DNA of 64,000 nucleotides from Melitaea cinxia (taxonomy: Eukaryota > Arthropoda > Insecta > Lepidoptera > Nymphalidae): assembly GCF_905220565.1 (NCBI RefSeq), contig NC_059422.1, forward strand, positions 6,592,272 to 6,656,271, in the 5' to 3' direction. Made by a program: the position numbers and the translations under genes. The notes under the pieces are model-generated. The model saw only the letters and a list, made by a program, of their open reading frames with translations, was not told where the DNA came from and did not search any database. Shown piece after piece: positions 45,501 through 53,955 of this stretch (positions are counted from its first letter, which is position 1; each line of letters starts with the position of its first letter).

Positions 45501-48500
45501 TTTCATACATATTTATTTAGAAAATAAAAAATTAAAATTATGAAAGAATATTCACACTATCATCAGATAATAATATATAGCCAGTGATGTACAAGATACC
45601 TCAAATAAAGTATCTCGAATACCAAATACAAAATACTTTTAAAATAAGTATTTCAGATACCAGATACCTGAAATACTAGATATAAAATACGTATCTTTCA
45701 AATACTTTTTATAGATAAAATACTTTTGTAAAAAAACAAGATTATTTTTAATGAAAGTTTAATTTTTTACATATAAATCGCGTTGATTGCGCATCCGTGA
45801 AACAACATAATATTACATTTTTATGGTTTTAATTGGAACTTAAGTAAAACTAGTTCTTCAAAGTTTATCACTCATTTTCCTTCGATGAGGCCACATGATC
45901 ATGCCTCCAAATGAGAAGAGTTGCTCCATAGGGGAAGAACTTGGCAAACAGGTCAAAAAACATTTCAAAAAAAAAAATTTTTTATTGTAGGAAAAGCATT
46001 TAAACTCTTTCGGTCTTACTTATAAAAATCTCGCTAAGCAATACTTAGCCACCGCTTAGTTAAACCGCTCTTAAGCTACAAATCCATGTTTAACTTTTGT
46101 TTACTTATAAACGTTGATTAGCTGTTACTTAGATAAGAAACAAACAAAGAATGATAATTTTTTTTTTCTAACAAACACACGCAAGTAAGTAGATCAAACG
46201 TCACAATATAACAGCTGATCTAAGTGAAATCCGCCATCTTGCCGCTTAGCAGGAGTTAAACTATGCCTCGGCAGTGTTTAAATTTGACGGCTATTTAAAC
46301 ACTACTTAACGACTTCTTAACGCTAAATAGTGTTTATAAGTGAGGTTTTTGCTAATCCGTTGCTAAGCAATTGATTAAAAATTAAGAAACGTTTATAAGT
46401 AAGACCGTTTATGTTGGTGTCTTTATTATTTAAATATTGCAATGTTTCTAAGTCAGCGGTGCTGCCTGATCCTGTGTTTTCGGCACTTGCAATAGAGGAA
46501 TCTGAATCCTCTAAAAACATGTAATAGGATAAAAAAAGACAATTCTTTTTTCTATAAAATGTTGCCACGCCACCTATCCATTTGACCCTAAAAGACTAAA
46601 ACACGGGACTAAAGATTCAATAGCGCGTTCAGTTTCTGCGACAATATTAATATTTAAAATTAATGTTACCTAGGATGTCACAATAGAATCAGTTATCTGT
46701 TACTAAAAGTATCTTAGCAAACATAGTATCTACAAAATACTAAGATACCAAACAAAAGGTATTTAAATACAAGATACAAAATGAATTTTAAAAAAGGTAT
46801 TTAGTTACAAGATGAAAATACCTATTTTGTATCTTGTATCTGTATTTCAGATACTTTTATCTTAGATAAGTTACATGACTATATATAGCAACATTAATTT
46901 GACAACATCATCAGATTAATCATATACATCACTTCTATATCAAGTTTGTTCTAAATCATCACCATCATTTCAGCCTATTTCAGTCCACTGCTGGAATAAG
47001 CCTCCACAAGTAATTTCCTCACCGTCTGCGGGCCAACTGCCTATTTTAACGACGAATTAAACGATTCTTCTATCGCACATTAAGTCGATAATTTGTAGAC
47101 AATTGACGTGCCCCACGGTTTTATTTTAGTTTAGTCTATGCATATGTTTATAATTCCCACGACTGTATCTATTTTATTATTTTTTGGTTTTTAGTACATT
47201 TATCTTAAACATTGCAATGTATGTTTAACATAAAACCGTTTAACTTAAAAAGTTTTTTTACCTATTTTTATTTATTACAATACTGAAAAATACAGAATAA
47301 ATAAACTAGTATGTAAGTTTTTTTTTGTCATTCATTGACCATATCTTCAGTTTCTATATCATTAACAGTTGCTGACAAAACGTCGAGTAGACCTATATAT
47401 ATATTAAAATGGACATCTTTATCATTTTTCATCATTTTCATCATTGGTGGATTCTGCGTTTAAGCATGACTGGCCACGGCAATGTCCACAAACTTTCTAA
47501 CATCTTAATCCATTTTTTTTGCATCCATAGGGATTTGCCGCCACAACCCTTTGCACAATTACAAAAGACGTTTTTCAGTAGATCATCGGGTGCTGGTGGT
47601 AATAAAGTTGTTATTGGCTGTAGTATAGTATTTTTTAACTCCCAATCTCACTTTCTGGATCAATTTCTCTTCCTACGCAGGTTTGTATTTTGTAATACAC
47701 TCTATTAATATGCTGTTGAGCCGCTAAAGAAGTAGGCGGTAATGATGGAAATTTCACAGCTGTGCTTTGTCTTATTAGCTTAGTTAATATTCGTATCATC
47801 TTTAACCATTAATCTGTAAAATTTATAGATCTATTTATTGTCTTTAATACTAAAGAAATATTTTTCAACTGAGCTAAACAGTCCGAAAGGCAGTAACAGG
47901 TATAATGGGACGGAACACTAAAATACGGAATATCTGCCAGGTCGTTTCTATAATGTATAGTAGATTTTACTTAGTTCCAAAACCTAACTAACGCCCGAGG
48001 ATCAGATAGAAGTTTTTAAGAAACATGAATAAAAAGCAATTGAGTTTACGCCTTGGTACGATAAACAATACCGTATGTGAGTTCATTCATGTCGCTTTCT
48101 CAGCGCTCTACTCTAAAAACGGTTAATTTTACAGAGAAATGCATAAAGCATTTTTTTGTAGATAATTTCACGACGAACAATTTTTATAATGACCTCTATT
48201 GACCGACCAATAGGTCGCAAGATATTCGCGATTAACTGATTTTCGGGACCTTGCCGTAATAAAAGCTGTAAGTACCTGGGTGACCGAGCTTAGCTCGGTA
48301 TTTTTAGTAAATCGTGTTTCTTGGAAATCATTATTTATAAAATATGAATAATATTTTTTTACCGACAATGATAAAAAATAAAAATTATTATAAAAAAAAA
48401 AAAACAAAAATAAAAAAATAATAATAAAAAAATAATAATGATAAAACAAGAATAATATTTTTGTTTTTTACATACATTATTAAATAAAAAAATACGAGTG

Positions 48501-49159
48501 CGATTGGTCTTTTCGATCGCGACCGGTCGATTTCCCACCAATTTTACTGACAGTTGCGAAATTTACCTTCGTATTCTAACGATATTTTTTCATTTGTTAA
48601 AAACTGGGATAAAAAGACATTTCCTAAAAATAAATCCTAGCTAGATTTATTTATCTCCCCCGAAATTCCTTGCATACTAAATTCCAAGAAAATCGTTGGA
48701 GCCGTTTCCGGGATTCAGATTATATATATATACAAGACTTGCTCGTTGGTTTATTACAGCTTTAAAAAGCTGTAATAAAACTTTTTTTTGTATACACTTA
48801 ATAAAAGTGTATACAAAAATTCAGCTCACTAGAAATTTTTCCACAGATTGGGGTTTAAAATGTCTAAAATGACTGGACTGTATGCGTCACGTACGAAATA
48901 TAATTTATTCAATTTAAAATATACACATATACTTCAATTTAATTAAAATTTTGTATTCGAAAGGTTAATTAGTTAAGTTGGTACAAAATTAATTTTAACA
49001 ATAATAATACTCTTTATTGTACACAATGACTTATTTTTTTTTTCTTAAAATGTACCTCAAATCAATGTACATAATTAGAAAGATTTTAAAATATAATTAT
49101 AACTTTATACTTACGGCATTAAAAACCAAACAAGTGAAGATAACACAAAAATAAAACAT
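26493..49159 (-). CDS. Aldo-keto reductase 1, secreted, AKR2E (3-dehydroecdysone reductase)-like; nine exons
   Basis: Exons, 5' to 3' on the minus strand: 49159-49115, 45464-45363, 42888-42818, 36002-35903, 31212-31102, 30190-30020, 28563-28366, 27268-27160 and 26617-26493. All junctions are GT-AG and in phase; the product is 343 residues.
Residues 1-15 (MFYFCVIFTCLVFNA) are a signal peptide. The (beta/alpha)8 reductase fold follows, with catalytic tetrad Asp76 (LFDTA), Tyr81 (IYRNE), Lys106 (IVTK) and His137 (LIHFP). The signatures SIGVCNFN and IPIPKS match NADPH-dependent AKRs. The tail has the insect-type YPFE motif.
In moths, secreted AKR2E enzymes reduce 3-dehydroecdysone in haemolymph; that substrate is inferred from the signal peptide and family. 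The introns hold most of the mobile DNA here. It shares strand and architecture with the gene at 56.3-61.4 kb. Confidence 0.92.
27160..27268 (-). CDS. Reductase 1 exon 8
   Basis: Acceptor GTTTTAG, donor GTAAGG. It reads IQRGVIPIPKSVHKERIEKN, the cofactor-binding IPKS segment. It ends in phase 1; the second reductase has no intron here. Confidence 0.9.
27410..27790 (-). repeat. Probable LINE-derived fragment in intron 8-7 of reductase 1
   Basis: The AACTTTATTCAAATAGGCTT and CACTTTCGCATCG motifs look like the 3' region of an insect LINE, and open frames overlap (RRSRPRWLSPQEQRID). There is no clear boundary, so this is tentative. Confidence 0.35.
28019..28201 (+). mobile_element. tRNA-cloverleaf repeat with inverted arms, copy 1
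   Basis: Perfect 28-base inverted arms (28019-28046 and 28174-28201, beginning AATATCATATCAAAAATCG) enclose a 72-base tRNA-like sequence at 28109-28180. The right arm includes the 3' acceptor strand of the cloverleaf. Sequence similarity to other copies continues outside the arms, so the full element is longer. Confidence 0.75.
28109..28180 (+). other. tRNA-like cloverleaf inside the repeat
   Basis: Seven-pair acceptor stem CGTTCCA/TGGAACG, D-arm TAGCTTAATTGAG (A-box), anticodon stem CCGAC/GTCGG with loop ACGGTCA, T-arm GCGGG-TTCGATC-CCCGC (B-box). Loop position 33 is C instead of T and the formal anticodon is GGT. Together with the repeat context this argues for a tRNA-derived retroelement head and not a working tRNA gene. 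Confidence 0.6.
28366..28563 (-). CDS. Reductase 1 exon 7
   Basis: Acceptor TTATTACAG, donor GTAAGT. It reads NITVMAYKPFGSLF and LGKKYGKTAPQITIRYL. Confidence 0.9.
28832..29416 (-). mobile_element. Repeat with conserved micro-ORF, copy 2 (uninterrupted)
   Basis: Nearly identical to 14701-15388. The left end has nested inverted repeats: GGGTATTAAAACACGAG against CGAGTGTTTTAATACCC, and GAAACGAGCGCAGCGAGTTTC. It lies in intron 6 of reductase 1. Confidence 0.65.
29044..29151 (-). CDS. Repeat-borne micro-ORF of 35 residues, copy 2
   Basis: Identical in protein sequence to the frame at 15016-15123. The NRF1-type palindrome GCGCATGCGC lies at 29248-29257. Translation is not shown. Confidence 0.35.
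   Translation of the reverse strand: MDSDDDICTPPDILELATKLTHNLLPEKSRKLYEN
29443..29672 (-). repeat. Dispersed repeat C
   Basis: TGAGGTAGGGCACAGTAGGA through CACCATCAGGTGAGCCGTAC-like blocks to GCCGACCTAGTCATATAAAA. Minus orientation. Confidence 0.65.
29760..30008 (-). mobile_element. SINE family A, degenerate
   Basis: Minus orientation; TTTTCTCCATGTAGGAGAAG, GGTGCTCCAATGCGGGG and GACAACAACCAGGATCGAC match the family with many changes. Its head ends about 11 bases from the donor of exon 6. Confidence 0.6.
30020..30190 (-). CDS. Reductase 1 exon 6
   Basis: Acceptor ATTTCAG, donor GTACGT. It reads LGLTKSIGVCNFNMSQLVRL, the conserved cofactor-side strand. A degenerate SINE begins about ten bases past the donor. 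Confidence 0.9.
30257..30395 (-). mobile_element. RTE-tail repeat (family B), truncated
   Basis: An ATC-repeat tail, then TTTCAGCCTATCACAGTCCA and GTGTTTTGCCCATAGTCACC. Minus orientation, 5'-truncated. Confidence 0.7.
31102..31212 (-). CDS. Reductase 1 exon 5 (catalytic His)
   Basis: Acceptor TCCAG, donor GTAAGC. It reads LKRSLKRLNMSYVDLFLIHF. The usual Trp after the His is Phe here (LIHFP). Confidence 0.9.
31670..32713. mobile_element. Insertion splitting an RTE-tail repeat inside the hAT element
   Basis: AAGTTCCAATA occurs at both junctions (ending near 31669 and 32713) and the family B sequence resumes after it. The left part is an (AATAATG)-rich tail, suggesting a LINE in reverse orientation. 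A Helitron lies inside it. Confidence 0.6.
31877..32682 (+). mobile_element. Helitron nested within the insertion
   Basis: Starts TCTAATATATAAAATTCTCG and ends CGGGTCAGCTAG before T, the same ends as 3937-4249. The middle (about 32290-32640) is unrelated to the short copy. Confidence 0.7.
32885..34545 (+). mobile_element. RTE-clade LINE fragment (endonuclease to RT start), broken
   Basis: Frames read RGREDTMILDSGHLFCFREG, GGANILVHKTLTNNVVEV, LYAPTSAQSDNEVEALYDDI, VVMGDFNAKVG and later MAFVDYEKVFDY. These mark the AP endonuclease, the linker and the first RT block of RTE LINEs. Several stops and frame breaks show it is dead. It ends abruptly after the FVDYEK block. Confidence 0.8.
35058..35330 (+). 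repeat. Dispersed repeat C, degenerate
   Basis: GGCGACAAACAAGCGTACAT, GTAGCTTAACGACGCTTGCA and TTCTATAAGGTCGAGG follow the family order. Confidence 0.6.
35690..35780 (-). mobile_element. SINE family A fragment
   Basis: CGCCCAGACCACGACAAAC and GCTATGGCCAATACAAATGT in minus orientation. It lies about 120 bases downstream of the donor of reductase 1 exon 4. Confidence 0.5.
35903..36002 (-). CDS. Reductase 1 exon 4 (catalytic Asp, Tyr, Lys)
   Basis: Acceptor ATAAG, donor GTGAGT. It reads LFDTAPIYRNEDQIGLAVRN and ends FIVTK. Confidence 0.9.
36892..37230 (-). mobile_element. RTE-tail repeat (family B)
   Basis: Minus-orientation full copy from the ATC-repeat tail to CCGTAGCCACAG. A likely target duplication AAGTTACAAC lies on both sides. 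Confidence 0.75.
37254..37416 (+). mobile_element. Short Helitron (TCCCTACTAATATTATAAATG type)
   Basis: 163 bases; starts TCCCTACTAATATTATAAAT after A and ends GCGGGTAAGAGCTAG before T. An inverted relative lies near 63550-63712. Confidence 0.75.
37547..38826 (+). mobile_element. Helitron cluster with tandem internal repeats
   Basis: Three units begin TCACGAAATCTCCGAAACTA at about 37576, 37859 and 38141 (period about 283). They share TTGAAATTTGGCAGGTAGG and GTTTGTATGAAAG blocks. A fourth, diverged Helitron unit spans 38378-38826, from TCTATATATATAAAAGAGAA to GCGGGCAACAGTTAG before T. Confidence 0.65.
38866..40015. repeat. 8-bp-period minisatellite, about 1.15 kb
   Basis: About 140 copies of CAACACGC with variant units (CAATACGC, CAATGTGC, CAACATGC, CAACAGTC). 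A 24-base higher-order unit is repeated three times near 39142-39215. An 8-base period has no stop codon in any frame, so long open frames on both strands are artefacts. It lies in intron 3 of reductase 1, just after a Helitron 3' end. Confidence 0.95.
40076..40985 (-). mobile_element. LINE fragment, Jockey-like endonuclease and linker
   Basis: Minus-strand frames read ICTVYIPPPVQKHILEH, NIIVLGDFSLGGLCWN, NKNRVLDLVISSL and YPLWFSAALIKNL. A frame shift then gives FWSFIKRKKG. This is the endonuclease end and the segment before the RT of a Jockey-type element. Stops and shifts show decay. Confidence 0.8.
40986..42000. other. AT-rich intron sequence
   Basis: Part of intron 3 of reductase 1. I see no repeat with clear ends and no exon. 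Confidence 0.45.
42001..42150 (+). repeat. Dispersed repeat C, partial
   Basis: ACTAGGTCGCCAAACAAGAG, CACCTGATGGTAAGCGATTA and GTCACCTTACTCACCACAG. Confidence 0.65.
42356..42546 (+). mobile_element. Helitron, 5'-truncated
   Basis: Begins within ATTCTCGTGTCGCGGTG and ends GCGGGGTCAGCTAG before T, then an (AT)n run follows to about 42588. Confidence 0.7.
42818..42888 (-). CDS. Reductase 1 exon 3
   Basis: Acceptor ATTTTTCAG, donor GTAAGC inside the Arg codon of GYR. It reads HGVKKVGERESELPATWALN. This small exon has no open-frame signal of its own and was found by joining phases. Confidence 0.85.
42925..43560 (-). repeat. Dispersed repeat D, two partial copies
   Basis: 42925-43270 has TTTTTGAGTAATCTTTGATAA and CAATGTAATTGAAGTCGGTT in minus orientation. 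From about 43310 to 43560 plus-orientation blocks follow (AGTCGAATTGAGCACCTCC). Confidence 0.6.
43965..44160 (-). repeat. Dispersed repeat C
   Basis: GTGGTGAGTAAGGTGACCTG and CACGTGAGCCGTACGCTAG, ending in CGACCTAGTTGTATAAAA. Confidence 0.65.
44717..44888 (+). mobile_element. Short Helitron
   Basis: 172 bases from TCTATATAAATAAAAATGAA to TCCGGGTAGCTAG before T. An inverted Helitron 3' end (ACTAGCTGTACCCGCGAC) starts at about 44491, next to it. Confidence 0.65.
45363..45464 (-). CDS. Reductase 1 exon 2
   Basis: Acceptor TTCTTTCTAG, donor GTAAGT. It reads IVLNDGNKIPAMGLGTFLGF, the first beta strand of the barrel. Confidence 0.9.
45582..46881 (-). mobile_element. hAT element with decayed transposase C-terminus
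   Basis: The ends are CAGTGATGTA at the left and TACATGACTA at the right (two mismatches to the reverse complement). They are flanked by 8-bp duplications TATATAGC (45574-45581 and 46882-46889). Minus-strand frames read STADLETLQYLNNKDTN and, after an insertion, LFSFGGMIMWPHRRKMS, which matches the hAT dimerisation region. It lies in intron 1 of reductase 1. Confidence 0.8.
46011..46407. mobile_element. MITE inserted in the hAT transposase remnant
   Basis: Inverted ends CGGTCTTACTTATAAA and TTTATAAGTAAGACCG enclose 397 bases with subterminal GCTAAGCAAT motifs on both sides. The flanking TTT on each side may be a 3-bp target duplication. It splits the transposase remnant. Confidence 0.75.
46960..47012 (-). 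mobile_element. RTE-tail repeat (family B) fragment
   Basis: CATCATTTCAGCCTATTTCA and GTCCACTGCTGGAATAAGCC only. Confidence 0.6.
47013..48495. other. Intron 1 of reductase 1, no recognisable content
   Basis: AT-rich with homopolymer-like runs near 48350-48450. Open frames there are low-complexity. Confidence 0.4.
48495..48720 (+). repeat. Dispersed repeat shared with 11.3-11.5 kb
   Basis: CGACCGGTCGATTTCCCACC, GAAATTTACCTTCGTATTCT and AACTGGGATAAAAAGACATT recur from the NIP45-like intron. Confidence 0.55.
49115..49159 (-). CDS. Reductase 1 exon 1 (signal peptide)
   Basis: ATG through Ala15, donor GTAAGT. The hydrophobic core FYFCVIFTCLVF is clear. No strong TATA box was found upstream. Confidence 0.8.
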
Positions 49160-49434
49160 TTTCGTGTTCACGTCTTAACCGCTACCTGTACAACACTGGA
49201 AACTGTAATCTGAATCCGAGAAGGTTTGATGTGAATGTGATTAAAGGAAACTGGTTTACGATGATGTTGCCAGTAACATTTACTCATTTTACATAGAAAA
49301 ATATGGCAGTATTTTACCATTATAGTGGTAGGGATATAATTCCCCCACAGGGATTTTAACATTAGGACTTAAACCTTAAGGGACACAATAATTACGAGAT
49401 GTTTATAAGGAACTTTTAAAAAAATTGGCCCTTT

Positions 49435-49640
49435 TTTGTACAACTAGGTCGACAAACAAGCGCACGGCTCATTTACAGACGTCTGCAACACCAGAAGCAT
49501 CACAAGCGCGTTGTCGACCCTACCCCCAAATCTTCCGGGAGCTCTGGTCACCTTAATCACCACGTTGCTGCGAGGTACTTCCCCAGTCGGGCTGCTCCAG
49601 ATTTCGTGCAAGATATTTCCTGCTGTGCTCTACCTGTTAA
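49435..49640 (+). repeat. Dispersed repeat C
   Basis: ACTAGGTCGACAAACAAGCG, GACGTCTGCAACACCAGAAG and CCCAGTCGGGCTGCTCCAGA. It lies upstream of the reductase 1 start. Confidence 0.7.
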
Positions 49641-50584
49641 CATATGACCTGTTTCACCTAAATCCATGAACTAAATCTTTTAAATTTAGAATTACCAATA
49701 GAAATGTCACATAAATAAACTGGAATTAGATGGTGAAAATGAAGAATATTTGATATTTAATTATTCGTTATAATATATCTATATAGTTATATTTTAATAG
49801 AATTGTTATGTTGTGATTTTTATTTTTTGCCTTGTCTGTATATCGATGTATGTGTGTGAATTTGAATAAATGTTTATTATTATTATTAACTATTATCTAT
49901 TGGTTACCGTTGTATGTCACCTTAACCGTTGAACATAGCGTCAACGGCAACCGTTGAACAGGCCCTAATAAAGGGAGTCAGTTACGTGTGGTAATACAGA
50001 ATAAATTATTCAATTAGTAAGTTAGCAATGTTAAACATTATTATTTTAGGCTTTTATTTTTTTATATCCTTTCTTTTTTAAGGTACTGATTGAATATACG
50101 TATGTATATAATTTTTATTGAAAAGTTTTTCGGGACAGAATAAAGAAAATACGAAAAAGACAATGTCATTTACGGAAAAAACTAATTACATATTGACTAC
50201 CTGAGATAAAATGCTTTTTGATAAAGTTTTAAGCTTTTGAAGCTTACAGACGTCTGCAACACCAGAAAAAAAAGTTCGCTTTGATAATGTTTATAGCCGA
50301 GTTTGATTGGTTTTTTACGCGTGTGTCGATTATTCGTTAAGACAAATCTAATTATAGAACGTGAAATAGAGAGGTTCATTTTCTATCCAGCAGAGTTGTT
50401 ATTGAAATTAATTGTTTTTTTTTATGCAGTAAAGTTGGCAAACATTTGTACGATTCAGATGGTAAGGGGATATCGTAAACTATGGACGCCTGCAACACCA
50501 CGCGTGCGTCGTCAACCCTAGCCCCGAGCCTCCCTAAGAGGTAGCTTTGATTACCTTACATAACTACCATTGAAGTCCTTCCTT

Positions 50585-50785
50585 AGTTCGCTCCAGCCTA
50601 TAATATCCCACTGCTGAGCATAGGCCTCTTTCCCCATGTTGGAGAAAGATCAGAGCTTGATCCACCACGCTGCTCCATGCGGGTTGGCGGATATATTCCC
50701 TACTTTGAGTAACGATCGCTATCAGGTGTACATGATAACAACCTGGACCGACGCTCTTATGCACGGTGGCGTGACCCACTACTTA
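50585..50785 (-). mobile_element. SINE family A, head-truncated
   Basis: CAGCCTATAATATCCCACTG to GCGTGACCCAC in minus orientation. The tRNA head is missing. Confidence 0.7.
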
Positions 50786-50845
50786 GTTCGATTATAAATA
50801 ATTTAGTTTTATATATCCTTTGTGTTTACAGTTTATGTTCTAATT

Positions 50846-51492
50846 TAAAATAATTGTGTTTGCTCGCAAACGAAAATTATTGTGTTTGCTCGCAAACGAA
50901 AAAAAAACCGACTTCAATTACATCGACGAGTAATACAACGTAGATCGACGAAAAAATACTCAAGTAACTGCGCGTTATCAAAGATTACTCAAAAAGTAGT
51001 TATCAGATCTCAATGAAATTTATATATGACCACACGACAAACACCAGCTTTCGATTAAATTAAAAATTATTAAAATCGGTACACCCAGTAAAAAGTAATT
51101 GCGGATTTTCAAGAGTTTCCCTCGATTTCTCTGGGATCCCATCATCAAATCCTGGTGTCCATATCATGGTACTAAACTAAGTATATCCCCTTTCTAACAA
51201 AAAAAGATTTATTCAAATCGGTACATTCAGTAGAAAGTTATGCGGTATAATACAACGCAGGTCGACGAAAAAAGCGTCAAGTAAAAACGCATTATTAGAT
51301 ATAGCTCTAAAAGTAGTTGTTAGATCTCAAATAAATTTAAATGGGACCAATTGGCACACACCACCTTTCGATTAAAAGAAAATTTGTCGAAATCGCTCCA
51401 CCCAGTCAAAAGTTCTGATGTAACATACATAAAAAAAAAAAAAAAATACAGTCGAATTGAGAACCTCCTCCTTTTTTGGAAGTCGGTTAAAA
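50846..51492 (+). repeat. Dispersed repeat D, full copy 1 of a tandem pair
   Basis: From TGTGTTTGCTCGCAAACGA (itself duplicated) to TTTTTGGAAGTCGGTTAAAA. The end is the inverse of the AACCGACTTC start, so the element has about 10-base terminal inverted repeats. Confidence 0.75.
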
Positions 51493-52208
51493 AACCGACT
51501 TCAATTATATCGACGAGTAATACAACGTAGATCGACGAAAAAATAGTCAACGCGTTATCAAAGATTACTCAAAAAGTAGTTATCAGATCTCAATAAAATT
51601 TATATATGACCACATGACAAACTTCAGCTTTCGATTAAATTAAAATTTATCAAAAACGGTACACCCAATAAAAAGTTATTGCGGATTTTCAAGAAGTTCC
51701 CTCGATTTCTCTGGAATCCCATCATCAGATCCTGGTTTCCTTATCATAGTATTAAACTAAGGATATCTTCTTTCCAACAAAAAAAAAGAATTATCAAAAT
51801 CGGTACACCCAGTAAAAAGTTATTGCGGATTTTCAAGAGTTTCCCTCGATTTCTCTGGGATCCCATCATCAGATCCTGGTTTCCTTATCATAGTACTAAA
51901 CTAGAGATATCTACTTTCCAACACAAAAAGAATTATCAAAATCGGTACATCCAGTAGAAAGTTATACGGTATAATACAACGTAGGTCGACGAAAAAAGCG
52001 TCAAGTAAAAACGCATTATTAGATATAACTCGAAAAGTAGTTGTTAGATCTCAAATAAATTTAAATGGGACCAATTGGCACACACCATCTTTCGATTAAA
52101 AAAAAATTGTCGAAATCGGTCCACACGGTCAAAAGTTCTGATGTAACATACATAAAAAAAAATACAGTCGAATTGAGAACCTCCTCCTTTTTTGGAAGTC
52201 GGTTAAAA
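51493..52208 (+). repeat. Dispersed repeat D, full copy 2 of a tandem pair
   Basis: Starts AACCGACTTCAATTATATCG right at the end of copy 1 and ends TTGGAAGTCGGTTAAAA. Internally a block of about 120 bases (TTATTGCGGATTTTCAAGA to AAAGAATTATCAAAATCGG) is duplicated. Confidence 0.75.
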
Positions 52209-52464
52209 AATATATGTGGAAATCAAAGTTTAATATCGACTTATTTTGTAATAATCTTAGTTACGTACGGTATGATACCGTCCAATCGAAGTTATTTTAG
52301 ATTGTTATAGTTTTTGTTTGTATTTGAATTGTAAACCGGTCAGCCTTGGTGGCTGATTGTTTGACATCTATTATGTCCTAATGTTATTAGAATATCGGGA
52401 GAAGGGATATAGTATTCTTACTAATTTATTTTTATGTTACCCTTACATTAGGGAATTCTAATAA

Positions 52465-52510
52465 TTTCTTAATATGATATAAAAATCGACCGTTCCAGAA
52501 GGGATCGAGC
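52465..52510 (+). mobile_element. tRNA-cloverleaf repeat, fragment
   Basis: TTAATATGATATAAAAATCG and ACCGTTCCAGAAGGGATCGA match one arm and part of the T-arm of the repeat at 28.0 and 55.6 kb. Confidence 0.55.
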
Positions 52511-52739
52511 TATCTTCACTAACGTATATCTCCCTCTCAACATCCGTTCGCCTCGCCCTATCACACTTTTCATAACGCTCTCGTCACGCATTCACCAGCT
52601 TATTCCCCAAGTCAAGGGGGCGTAACGAAGTTTTACTTCGAAAAGTTTAAAATGAAAAACCAACGACATTGACATATCTATCTGTCTGTCCCAGTTGCTA
52701 TCTTGGAAACCTGTAGAGATGGCAATCGTTAATCATACT

Positions 52740-53115
52740 AAGAAATTCATACGCCAACTCGCAGTGGAGTAGCATGGCGGATGAAGCTATGACTTTTCTC
52801 CTTTATGGTCAATGAGGCCTATGCCCAGTGCCAGAGCGTTGTAGGCTGAATCAATCATCGTTGACTAGCCCGTTGGCGCAGTTATTAGTTAGCCCTGCTT
52901 TCTGTTCCGCGGTATTTGGGTTCAATTCCCGCCTGATTCTGGGAGTAATATGTGTATTAATATACTTATATATGTATTATTTTTATGTATATTTATCCAA
53001 AAATATACATAGAATAAATAAATATAAATAAAAAAATATTTAGCTACAACAACGGCTCTTAACAGATGGCCGTGTGTGTATGTTATAAGATATTTATTTA
53101 TTATTTATTTATTTA
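52740..53115 (+). mobile_element. SINE A tail followed by a second tRNA-derived SINE
   Basis: 52740-52855 holds a SINE A tail (GGCCTATGCCCAGTGCCAG). From about 52860 a different tRNA head appears (CCCGTTGGCGCAGTTATTAG, then GGTTCAATTCCCGCC). It is followed by GTGTATTAATATACTTATA and the GGCCGTGTGTGTATGTT-TATTTATT tail seen also at 14790-14921. Confidence 0.6.
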
Positions 53116-53249
53116 TCGCTAAAAGTAAATTTTGACAGCAAATTGTTTCGTTTCCTAAGATATTGTTACGAACAGATTTAATACTTGGGTACCTACTTGC
53201 TGACCCGCCCAACTTATCACCATATTTTTTTGTTCGTTAATACACCGAT

Positions 53250-53955
53250 TTTTTATTTTTAGGGTCTTCAAAAGGAAAAAACGGAACCCTTATAGGATCA
53301 CTTTGTTGTCCGTCTGTCTTACTCTTTTTCTCACGAACGCGTGGAGGTATCAAGGTCAAATTCATATCAAATACTCAGGTCTACTGTTCTTCGGAGCTGT
53401 AAAAAATTAAACTTCTAATCCAACGCAATCAAATGATTCAGCCGTTTACGCGTCAAATTTTCGACACTCGCAAGGGAGTCAAAACCTACAGAGTACTTTC
53501 TGTGTACTCAGAATCTTGAAACTTTGTACGAAGCAACGTATTATAAGCACAGGATTTTTTTTATATCACTAGGTCGGCAAACAAGCGTACGGCTCACCTG
53601 ATGGTAAGAGATTACTGTAGCTTATAGACGCCTGCAACACCAGAAGCATCGCAAGCGCGTTGCCGACCCAATCCCCAATCCCCCCGCTCCAGGAGCTATG
53701 GTCACCTTACTCACCAACAGGAACACAATACTGCTTGAAAACAGTATTATTTAGCTGTGATCTTCTGTAACCCCAGTCGGGCTGCTCCAGATTTTGAGCG
53801 GGAAATTCCCGCTATGCCCTACCTCAGTTATTCAGTTCAGGTAAAGGAGAAATTGCAAAAAGCATGAATTTTTACTTACATCATATAATAAAAATAGTTT
53901 TAATAATTTTTGTACGCTCCCTCGGTGCGTGAATCCAACTCGCACTTGGCGATTT
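53250..53955 (-). repeat. Dispersed repeat E split by repeat C
   Basis: AACGGAACCCTTATAGGATC through CTCGCAAGGGAGTCAAAACC, then a repeat C copy at 53565-53830, then TGTACGCTCCCTCGGTGCGT to CGCACTTGGCGATTTTTTT. The two outer parts join as in 22520-22935. Confidence 0.65.
53565..53830 (+). repeat. Dispersed repeat C, well preserved
   Basis: ACTAGGTCGGCAAACAAGCG to GAAATTCCCGCTATGCCCTA, with every block of the family present. Confidence 0.75.

Noticed and set aside
46323..46568. Host gene for an acidic 81-residue protein
   Set aside because: The sequence is the tail of a hAT transposase within an element with 8-bp target duplications, and it is split by a MITE.
48168..48541. Overlapping frames rich in Phe, Tyr and Leu
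   Set aside because: These are low-complexity translations of an AT-rich tract with A and T runs.
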